NCBI GenBank assembly: GCA_947174725.1
Contig: CAMWKA010000166.1
Location: forward strand, 1-5,044
Direction of reading: 5' to 3'
DNA length: 5,044 nt
Source: an uncultured Lachnospiraceae bacterium
GTDB lineage: Bacteria > Bacillota > Clostridia > Lachnospirales > Lachnospiraceae
Below are positions 1 through 5,044 of the stretch, one piece after another (positions within the stretch are counted from its first letter, which is position 1; each line of letters opens with the position of its first letter). Below the pieces are notes generated by a model. It saw nothing but the letters and a program-made list of their open reading frames with translations, was not told where the DNA came from and did not search any database. The position numbers and the translations under genes are program-made.

Positions 1-432
1 CCGGAGGAACTATATCGTTTTATCTGCCGTTGTATCGACCGGGGATTCCGTGCTTATGGCGATGAGCGTCCCGATGTCTATCGTTCCGGTCTGGAGCTGG
101 ATCCGGCTTATTGTGAAGAATTTAACCGGAAATATCCGGATCATCCGGGCATCTATTATCAAAGTTATACTTCCGTGATGAAGGGGTGGTATAGCGAATT
201 GTTCTGCAGCATCCCTTATCTGGTATTGAAAAGGCTTGCGGGGGACAATGACGGACTGGTGCCGGAAGAATCCGCAAAATGGGGAAATTTCCGCGGGACG
301 ATCAGACCAGCCGGTAGACGCGGCATTTCCCATGCGGACATGATCGACCTGCATCATGAGGACTACAAGGGCTTTGACGTCATAGAATTTTATGTAAAGA
401 TTGTGAATGAGCTGAAAATGATGGGGTTATAA
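1..432 (+). CDS. C-terminal part of a lipase-like alpha/beta-hydrolase (5' end outside window)
   Basis: The frame is open from base 1 to a TAA at 430-432, giving 143 residues with no start in view, so the gene begins upstream. Visible residues fit the end of an alpha/beta-hydrolase fold. GDNDGLV (81-87) looks like the loop carrying the catalytic Asp (Asp84), and GISHADMID (108-116) looks like the loop carrying the catalytic His (His111). The intervening KWGNFRG (93-99) and the wording around YYQSY (52-56) resemble clostridial proteins annotated as triacylglycerol lipase or esterase. The nucleophile Ser in its GxSxG motif must lie upstream, so activity and any signal peptide cannot be judged. 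A GTG at 175 and an ATG at 178 could be mistaken for starts, but the matching fold continues upstream of them. Substrate is unknown. No convincing terminator separates it from secA, though secA has its own promoter. Confidence 0.75.
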   Translation, partial: PEELYRFICRCIDRGFRAYGDERPDVYRSGLELDPAYCEEFNRKYPDHPGIYYQSYTSVMKGWYSELFCSIPYLVLKRLAGDNDGLVPEESAKWGNFRGTIRPAGRRGISHADMIDLHHEDYKGFDVIEFYVKIVNELKMMGL

Positions 433-433
433 G

Positions 434-462
434 TTGCTAATGATGAGGATATTTGGTATAAT
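434..462 (+). promoter_or_regulatory. Extended -10 promoter (sigma-A type) for secA
   Basis: A -35 box TTGCTA (434-439) is followed by a 17-base spacer and a perfect -10 box TATAAT (457-462). The TGG at 454-456 gives the TGn extended -10 element. Transcription would begin near 469-471, leaving a leader of only about 30 bases before the secA ATG. The promoter starts immediately after the stop codon of the upstream hydrolase gene, so secA and prfB can be expressed independently of it. The call rests on consensus match only. Confidence 0.8.
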
Positions 463-498
463 ATCTTTTATGTGTAAGCGAAAGGATCTGAACTTAGT

Positions 499-3078
499 AT
501 GAAATTAATCGAAAAGGTATTTGGAACACATAGTGAAAGGGAACTAAAGCGTATCGAACCGCTGGTAAACAGGATCGAGGCGCTTCGGCCTACAATGCAG
601 GCGTTGTCAGACAGCGAACTGCGTGGGAAGACTGATGAATATAAAAGACGCTTTAAGGAAGGAGAGACGCTGGACGATCTGCTTCCGGAGGCTTACGCCA
701 CCGTCAGGGAAGCGGCAAGGCGGGTGCTGAACATGGAGCATTACCGGGTACAGCTGATTGGAGGTATCATTCTCCATCAGGGACGTATCGCGGAGATGCG
801 TACCGGTGAAGGTAAGACGCTTGTGTCTACGTTGCCGGCATATCTGAATGCGCTTACCGGTCAGGGCGTTCACATTGTTACGGTCAATGATTATCTTGCC
901 AAGCGTGACGCGGAATGGATGGGGCAGGCTCATGAATTTCTGGGGTTGAAAGTTGGCGTGATCCTGAATTCCATGAAATCAGAGGAAAGACGGGAAGCGT
1001 ATGCATGTGATATCACATATGTTACCAACAATGAACTTGGCTTTGACTATCTTCGTGACAACATGGTCATCTATAAGGAACAGCTGGTGCTGCGGGGACT
1101 TCATTATGCCATCATTGATGAGGTCGATTCGGTATTGATCGATGAGGCGCGTACTCCGCTGATCATTTCCGGACAGAGCGGTAAATCCACAAAGCTTTAT
1201 GAAGTGTGCGATATTCTTGCAAAACAGATGAAGCGCGGACAGGATATGGAAGATCTTTCCAAGATGGATGCAATCATGAAGATCGATCGTGAGGAGACGG
1301 GCGATTTTATTGTGAATGAAAAGGATAAGGTCATCAATCTGACGGAAGCAGGCGTAGCAAAGGTGGAGCGTTTCTTCCAGCTGACGAATCTTGCGGATCC
1401 GGAGAATATGGAGATCCAGCACAATGTCATCCTTGCGCTGCGTGCCCATAATCTGATGTTTAAGGATCAGGATTATGTGGTGAGCGACGATAAGGTTATG
1501 ATCGTTGACCAGTTTACCGGACGTATCATGCCGGGACGTCGTTTTTCCGATGGTCTTCATCAGGCAATCGAGGCAAAAGAACATGTCAAGGTAAAGCGTG
1601 AATCCAAAACATTGGCAACCATTACGTTCCAGAATTTCTTTAATAAATTTGAAAAAAAATCAGGCATGACAGGTACGGCGCTGACAGAGGAAAAAGAGTT
1701 CCGTGAGATCTATGGAATGGATGTCATCGAAATTCCCACCAACAGACCGGTAGCCAGAATTGACCGTCAGGATAGGGTATATAAGACCAAAGAGGAAAAA
1801 CTGCATGAGATCGTAGAGGAGGTAAAAGCGGCGCACGCAAAGCAGCAGCCGGTTTTGGTCGGCACGATCAATATTGATGCTTCAGAGGAGTTGAGCAGGC
1901 GGCTGACCAAAGCAGGGATCCAGCATAAGGTGTTGAACGCGAAGTTTCATGAGATGGAAGCGGAGATTGTAGCCGATGCGGGAATCCATGGCGCGGTGAC
2001 GATCGCTACCAATATGGCGGGGCGTGGTACGGATATCAAGCTGGATGAAAAGGCGAAAGAGGCGGGTGGTCTTTTGATCATCGGTACGGAGCGTCATGAA
2101 TCCAGACGTATCGACAATCAGCTGCGTGGACGTTCCGGACGTCAGGGCGATCCCGGTGAATCCGTATTCTATATTTCTTTGGAAGACGAATTGATGCGGT
2201 TATTCGGCTCGGAGCGCCTCATCTCTATCTTTACGGCGTTGGGAATCCCGCAGTATCAGGAGATTGAACATAAGGCGCTTTCCGGCGCCATCGAAAAAGC
2301 GCAGCAGCGTATTGAAAGCAGAAACTACGGCATCCGTCGAAATCTGTTAGAATACGATCAGGTAATGAATGAACAGAGAGAAGTCATTTATGCGGAGCGT
2401 CTCCGCGTATTAAATGGAGAGAGTATGCGTGATGTCATCTATAAGATGATTACGGATATTACGGAAAATGCAGTGGATACCTGTATTTCTGATGATGCCC
2501 ATTCGGAACAGTGGGATCTGAATGAGTTAAATTCGCTACTGCTTCCTATCGTGCCCTTAGAGACGGTGGAGTTAGACCGTGTGGAGCACAAAAAGGACAG
2601 CTTGAAACAGCAGTTAAAAGAGGAAGCAGTGAAGCTGTACGAAGCTAAGGAAGCGGAATTTCCGCAGGAAGAAGCCATCCGTGAGGTGGAGCGGGTGATT
2701 TTGCTTAAGGTGATCGACCGGAAGTGGATGGATCATATCGATGATATGGATCAGCTGCGTCAGGGAATCGGACTTGCCGCATATGCGAATAAAAATCCGG
2801 TGGCGGAATATAAGATGAGCGGGTACGATATGTTTGACAGCATGACGGCGGCCATCAAGGAAGATACGGTCAAGCTTCTTTTCCATATCAAAGTGGAGCA
2901 GAAGGTAGAACGTGAGCAGGTTGCGAAGGTAACGGGCACGAATAAGGATGATACCGTACAGCGCGGACCGGTCAAAAGGGAGGCGGTCAAGATCTATCCC
3001 AATTCCCCTTGCCCCTGTGGCAGCGGAAAGAAATTTAAGTTATGCTGTATGAGTAAGGTGATGAATGGACAGCAATAA
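499..3078 (+). CDS. secA: SecA, ATPase motor of the Sec preprotein translocase
   Basis: SecA binds unfolded preproteins and uses ATP hydrolysis to push them through the SecYEG channel at the membrane. The 859-residue product is full length, against about 841 in Bacillus subtilis and 901 in E. coli. The N-terminus [19 protein letters not shown] is family-typical and supports the ATG at 499. The purine box GAAAGGA (480-486) lies 12 bases upstream, rather far. Visible motifs: Walker A MRTGEGKT (100-107), Walker B IIDEVDS (205-211), preprotein-crosslinking region roughly 221-370, [15 protein letters not shown] (387-401), second motor domain with [11 protein letters not shown] (505-515) and [13 protein letters not shown] (541-553), helical scaffold/wing region with [17 protein letters not shown] (615-631), and a charged linker. 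The tail ends in a SEC-C zinc motif [13 protein letters not shown] (838-850) with ligands Cys838, 840, 849 and 850; the last replaces the His of E. coli. All key residues are intact. It probably shares a transcript with prfB. Confidence 0.98.
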   Translation: MKLIEKVFGTHSERELKRIEPLVNRIEALRPTMQALSDSELRGKTDEYKRRFKEGETLDDLLPEAYATVREAARRVLNMEHYRVQLIGGIILHQGRIAEMRTGEGKTLVSTLPAYLNALTGQGVHIVTVNDYLAKRDAEWMGQAHEFLGLKVGVILNSMKSEERREAYACDITYVTNNELGFDYLRDNMVIYKEQLVLRGLHYAIIDEVDSVLIDEARTPLIISGQSGKSTKLYEVCDILAKQMKRGQDMEDLSKMDAIMKIDREETGDFIVNEKDKVINLTEAGVAKVERFFQLTNLADPENMEIQHNVILALRAHNLMFKDQDYVVSDDKVMIVDQFTGRIMPGRRFSDGLHQAIEAKEHVKVKRESKTLATITFQNFFNKFEKKSGMTGTALTEEKEFREIYGMDVIEIPTNRPVARIDRQDRVYKTKEEKLHEIVEEVKAAHAKQQPVLVGTINIDASEELSRRLTKAGIQHKVLNAKFHEMEAEIVADAGIHGAVTIATNMAGRGTDIKLDEKAKEAGGLLIIGTERHESRRIDNQLRGRSGRQGDPGESVFYISLEDELMRLFGSERLISIFTALGIPQYQEIEHKALSGAIEKAQQRIESRNYGIRRNLLEYDQVMNEQREVIYAERLRVLNGESMRDVIYKMITDITENAVDTCISDDAHSEQWDLNELNSLLLPIVPLETVELDRVEHKKDSLKQQLKEEAVKLYEAKEAEFPQEEAIREVERVILLKVIDRKWMDHIDDMDQLRQGIGLAAYANKNPVAEYKMSGYDMFDSMTAAIKEDTVKLLFHIKVEQKVEREQVAKVTGTNKDDTVQRGPVKREAVKIYPNSPCPCGSGKKFKLCCMSKVMNGQQ

Positions 3079-3098
3079 TCATATAAAATTAAAATAAA

Positions 3099-3108
3099 AA
3101 GGTGGTGA
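3099..3108 (+). promoter_or_regulatory. Ribosome binding site deciding the prfB start
   Basis: AAGGTGGTGA matches the anti-Shine-Dalgarno complement AAGGAGGTGA at nine of ten positions. Three in-frame GTG codons lie nearby, at 3102, 3105 and 3114. The first two sit inside this site and cannot be initiators from it. The GTG at 3114 begins five bases after the site (eight after the GGTGG core), which is normal spacing, so it is the chosen start. Confidence 0.8.
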
Positions 3109-3113
3109 ACGCG

Positions 3114-4239
3114 GTGGTAGAACTTGACCAGATGAAAACAGAATTACTAGCCTACGAAAGTCCATTAGCGGAAGTGAGGGATTCACTTTGACTTAGCAAA
3201 TAAGTCAAAACGAATTGAAGAATTGGATATGCAGATGTCGGAACCCGGTTTCTGGGATGATCCGGAGCGGTCCAATCAGTTGATGAAGGAATCAAAGAAT
3301 CTGAAGGATACGGTAGAATTGTGTGATCATTTACAGACGGCGTATGATGATATCCTGACGTTGATCGAGATGGGATATGAGGAAAATGATCCTGAGCTGA
3401 TACCGGAGATCCGGGCGGAGTTGGATGATTTTATAGAAAAACTGGAAAATATCAGACTGAGTACGCTGCTGACCGGTGAGTATGATAAGAGTAATGCGAT
3501 CCTTCGGATCAATGCTGGCGCGGGCGGTACGGAGAGTTGCGACTGGGGCGGAATGTTGTATCGTATGTACTGTCGCTGGGCGGAAAAGAAGGGATTTGCG
3601 GTGGAGACGCTGGATTATCTGGAGGGAGATGAAGCCGGAATCAAATCCGTTTCTTTCCAGATCAACGGGGAAAATGCCTACGGCTATCTGAAATCGGAAC
3701 AGGGCGTACACCGGCTGGTGCGCATCTCTCCATTCAACGCACAGGGTAAGCGGCAGACTTCTTTTGTTTCCGTGGACGTTATGCCGGAGATCGAAGGAGA
3801 TGCCGGGATCGAGATCAAAGATGAAGATATCCGTATTGATACGTATCGAAGCAGCGGAGCGGGCGGCCAGCATATCAATAAGACGTCGTCTGCCATCAGG
3901 ATCACGCATTTTCCTACCGGAGTTGTGGTACAGTGCCAGAACGAGCGGTCGCAGCATATGAACAAGGACAAAGCCATGCAGATGTTACGTGGAAAGCTCC
4001 TTGCAATCAAAGAGGCGGAAGAAGAGGCTAAGTTGAAAGGCATTCAGGGCGATCTGAAAGCCATCGGCTGGGGAAGCCAGATCAGATCCTATTTTCTGCA
4101 GCCTTATCAGTTGGTAAAAGATAACCGTACCGCGGAGGAAACGGCCAATGCCGGCGCGGTGCTGGACGGTGATATCGACAGATTTATCAATGCGTATCTG
4201 AAAAAGAAAAGTCAGGGAACACTGGAACAGGTGGAATAG
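3114..4239 (+). CDS. prfB: Peptide chain release factor 2 (RF2), made by programmed +1 frameshifting
   Basis: RF2 reads UAA and UGA stop codons in the ribosomal A site and triggers hydrolysis of peptidyl-tRNA. Translation starts at GTG 3114 and runs 25 codons to CTT (3186-3188). It then meets TGA (3189-3191), skips T3189 and resumes with GAC at 3190, ending at TAG 4237-4239; the joined product is 374 residues. The junction reads EVRDSL then DLANKSKRIEEL, as expected for RF2. The stop-recognition tripeptide SPF is at 205-207 and the catalytic GGQ at 250-252, the same numbers as in E. coli RF2, which supports both the start and the shift. Ser246 replaces the Thr of E. coli K-12. Further landmarks are AGAGGTES (134-141), ITHFPTGVVVQCQNERSQH (227-245 of the post-TTG 3223 stretch, i.e. 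263-281) and IGWGSQIRSY (317-326). It follows secA by 35 bases without a terminator. Confidence 0.97.
3177..3192 (+). promoter_or_regulatory. Programmed +1 frameshift site of prfB (CTT TGA C)
   Basis: The bases AGG GAT TCA CTT TGA C hold the three known parts of the RF2 autoregulatory site: a Shine-Dalgarno-like purine stretch (GAGGGA, 3176-3181), the slippery CTT, and a UGA followed by C, a weak termination context. Slow UGA decoding when RF2 is scarce lets the CTT-reading tRNA slip onto UUU in the +1 frame. The new frame is blocked upstream by a TGA at 3175-3177, and its first usable start is a TTG at 3223, so an independent start upstream of the conserved N-terminal part is excluded. The stimulator is weaker than the E. 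coli AGGGGG but occupies the same register, nine to four bases before CTT. Confidence 0.95.
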
Positions 4240-4246
4240 AACTGCA

Positions 4247-4280
4247 ATTGAAAAGTAAGCTATCGAGCTTATTTTTCAAT
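4247..4280. terminator. Bidirectional intrinsic terminator between prfB and the convergent membrane-protein gene
   Basis: ATTGAAAAGTAAGC (4247-4260) pairs with GCTTATTTTTCAAT (4267-4280). Thirteen of 14 positions are Watson-Crick and one is a G-U wobble on the plus-strand RNA. T4261-A4266 can close the stem further, leaving an ATCG tetraloop. The inner stem is followed by TTTTT (4272-4276) on the plus strand and by TTTT on the minus strand, so it can stop transcription from both sides. It begins seven bases after the prfB stop and directly abuts the stop codon of the minus-strand gene, as expected for a shared terminator of convergent genes. Confidence 0.85.
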
Positions 4281-4281
4281 C
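4267..4281 (+). repeat. Left copy of a perfect 15-bp inverted repeat
   Basis: GCTTATTTTTCAATC here is the exact reverse complement of 5030-5044. It includes the 3' arm of the terminator hairpin and the last base (C4281) belongs to the stop codon of the minus-strand gene. The pair brackets that gene. Confidence 0.85.
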
Positions 4282-4955
4282 TAATTGCTTTTACTTGCCG
4301 TAAGATTGAGATAATAATGCGTCAGGGTTGCCTGCGTATATGGGATGACCCAAAGCAGGCCTACGCCGAAAGAAAGCAGACTTAAAAGAAAGAGCGGTAG
4401 AAAGCTTGCAATCAGGTAAAACAGGCGGAAACGGTGTCCTTTGCTGATAAAGACAGCCATTCTTATCGTTTCCGTTGTTGTTTCGGCAGGACAATCCGAC
4501 ACAAGATAGTAGATAGGAAACAGACTGAGATAGATATAACAGTAAACTGCCATTCCGGCAGCAAAAGTGACGCAATAGAGTAAAAACAGGACGGAACTGT
4601 TGTTTACGGTAAGAGATAGGATATTGGAAGGCAGCATACATAAAAACTGGATCAAAGTTAAAATGCAGGTGGCATAGAACGCCTGCATTTCTTTTGCGCG
4701 GTCCGGATTGCCGAAAAATAAGTCCTTGAAGGTCGCCTTTTCTCCGCTGAATGTCATCAGATAGATCCGGCATATGTGAAAAGAAAACAGATGCATAATC
4801 ATAGAAACAAGGGGAGTCAGTGGATAAAGTAATATATAAAAGAGAGAGGAAATGATACCGACGGTAAAAAGCGCGGAAATAAGGAAAGAATAATGCCCGG
4901 TCAGGCTATTCCTTGCGGATGCTTTTAATTGGGTAGGACTGTTGATTTCCGGCAT
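4281..4955 (-). CDS. Multi-pass membrane protein, DUF975 type
   Basis: The product is a 224-residue hydrophobic protein of unknown function. The N-terminal SPTQLKASARNSLTGHY (6-22) and the C-terminal ISKGHRFRLFYL (170-181) followed by FGVGLLWVIPYTQATLTHYY (196-215) match the wording I know from DUF975 proteins of Clostridia and Bacilli, where a short amphipathic N-terminus precedes several membrane helices. Likely membrane segments are about 24-44, 46-66, 96-117, 122-152 and 177-205. There is no cleavable signal peptide and no catalytic motif. I chose ATG 4953-4955 because GGAGGAG lies 12 bases upstream and the conserved N-terminus starts just after it. A TTG 15 codons earlier (4998-5000) would add a non-family-like extension that runs through the ribosome binding site. 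The gene is convergent with prfB and shares its terminator. No good promoter is visible upstream. Function and role in relation to SecA or RF2 cannot be inferred. Confidence 0.82.
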   Translation of the reverse strand: MPEINSPTQLKASARNSLTGHYSFLISALFTVGIISSLFYILLYPLTPLVSMIMHLFSFHICRIYLMTFSGEKATFKDLFFGNPDRAKEMQAFYATCILTLIQFLCMLPSNILSLTVNNSSVLFLLYCVTFAAGMAVYCYIYLSLFPIYYLVSDCPAETTTETIRMAVFISKGHRFRLFYLIASFLPLFLLSLLSFGVGLLWVIPYTQATLTHYYLNLTASKSN

Positions 4956-4967
4956 TTGATTCTGAAT

Positions 4968-4974
4968 CTCCTCC
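4968..4974 (-). promoter_or_regulatory. Ribosome binding site deciding the start of the DUF975-type gene
   Basis: On the minus strand GGAGGAG lies 12 bases before the ATG at 4953-4955, a slightly long spacing similar to that in front of secA. It argues for the 224-residue product over the TTG start at 5000, which has no purine box in front of it. Confidence 0.65.
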
Positions 4975-5000
4975 GTGTCATCGTAGCAAGCTGCGATCAA

Positions 5001-5029
5001 AGCAATTTGAGGCTCTGACTCAAATTGCT
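5001..5029. repeat. Perfect 11-bp stem-loop upstream of the DUF975-type gene
   Basis: AGCAATTTGAG (5001-5011) and CTCAAATTGCT (5019-5029) are exact reverse complements separated by a seven-base loop, GCTCTGA. Neither strand has a long T-run after the stem, so it is a poor intrinsic terminator. A smaller imperfect palindrome, CGTAGCAAGCTGCG, sits next to it at 4982-4995. The cluster could be a dispersed intergenic palindromic repeat or a structured leader of the minus-strand mRNA; the sequence alone does not decide. Confidence 0.8.
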
Positions 5030-5044
5030 GATTGAAAAATAAGC
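5030..5044 (-). repeat. Right copy of the 15-bp inverted repeat, at the window edge
   Basis: GATTGAAAAATAAGC is the exact reverse complement of 4267-4281. Read as a direct repeat, bases 5031-5044 also match the left arm of the terminator hairpin (4247-4260) with one difference. This is therefore probably the first arm of a second hairpin that continues beyond the window. Confidence 0.8.

Noticed and set aside
448..470. AT-rich palindrome followed by TTTT as a terminator for the hydrolase gene
   Set aside because: The stem is only six AT-rich pairs and coincides with a near-consensus promoter, so it is unlikely to form a stable terminating hairpin.
979..1584. A 201-codon open frame on the minus strand inside secA
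   Set aside because: It lies wholly within a secA region that has all its motifs, and its translation is rich in His, Ile and Leu without any recognisable domain, as expected for an antisense shadow.
3331..3957. A 208-codon open frame on the minus strand inside prfB
   Set aside because: It is antisense to the conserved RF2 core, including the SPF codons and most of the GGQ region, with no ribosome binding site or family resemblance.
3223..4239. RF2 as a 338-residue protein from a TTG start at 3223
   Set aside because: RF2-like sequence continues upstream to the frameshift junction, no ribosome binding site precedes this TTG, and the frameshifted product places SPF and GGQ at the E. coli numbers.
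4291..4773. A 160-codon minus-strand frame overlapping the membrane-protein gene
   Set aside because: It is another frame of the same strand. The competing frame has the DUF975-like ends, membrane helices and a ribosome binding site, and this one has none.
4956..5000. N-terminal extension of the membrane protein from a TTG at 4998-5000
   Set aside because: The 15 extra residues are acidic and unlike the family, they would cover the GGAGGAG box, and no ribosome binding site precedes the TTG.
4267..5044. An insertion sequence defined by the 15-bp inverted repeats
   Set aside because: There is no transposase, the only gene is a DUF975-type membrane protein, no target duplication can be seen, and the left repeat is already explained as one arm of a terminator hairpin.
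5001..5044. A promoter for the membrane-protein gene
   Set aside because: I scanned the minus strand from 5044 to 4956 and found no pairing of a good -35 with a -10 box at 16-18 bases; the best candidates have wrong spacing or poor -10 hexamers.

Overview
This window looks like chromosomal DNA from a low-to-mid-GC Gram-positive anaerobe of the class Clostridia, most likely a Lachnospiraceae member. The reasons are the secA-prfB gene order common in Firmicutes, the wording of the SecA tail, the DUF975-type membrane protein, and the purine-rich ribosome binding sites. The family assignment is inferred from protein wording and was not tested by a search.

Layout: (1) Bases 1-432 (+) hold the C-terminal 143 residues of an alpha/beta-hydrolase resembling lipases. 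(2) Bases 433-498 hold a clear extended -10 promoter and a ribosome binding site. (3) Bases 499-3078 (+) encode a complete 859-residue SecA, the preprotein translocase ATPase. (4) After a 35-base gap, bases 3114-4239 (+) encode peptide chain release factor 2 (prfB). It is interrupted by an in-frame UGA at the classic CTT-TGA-C site and needs a programmed +1 frameshift to give a 374-residue protein. A reading that ignores the shift would start prfB at a TTG at 3223 and lose 36 residues. (5) Bases 4247-4280 form a strong bidirectional terminator hairpin. (6) Bases 4281-4955 (-) encode a 224-residue multi-pass membrane protein of the DUF975 type, convergent with prfB. (7) Bases 4956-5044 hold its upstream region, with a perfect 11-bp stem-loop and, at the very edge, an exact inverted copy of the terminator arm.

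secA and prfB are probably co-transcribed from the promoter at 434-462. No stem-loop separates them, the gap is short and prfB has its own strong ribosome binding site. RF2 controls its own synthesis: when RF2 is scarce the ribosome pauses at UGA and shifts, and when it is abundant the ribosome stops after 25 codons.

Most of the window is conserved housekeeping DNA and I do not see a new defence, mobile or biosynthetic system. The part least explained is the right end. There a perfect 15-bp inverted repeat brackets the membrane-protein gene, and a further hairpin lies in its upstream region. The simplest reading is two copies of a terminator-like or dispersed palindromic repeat, the second cut by the window edge.
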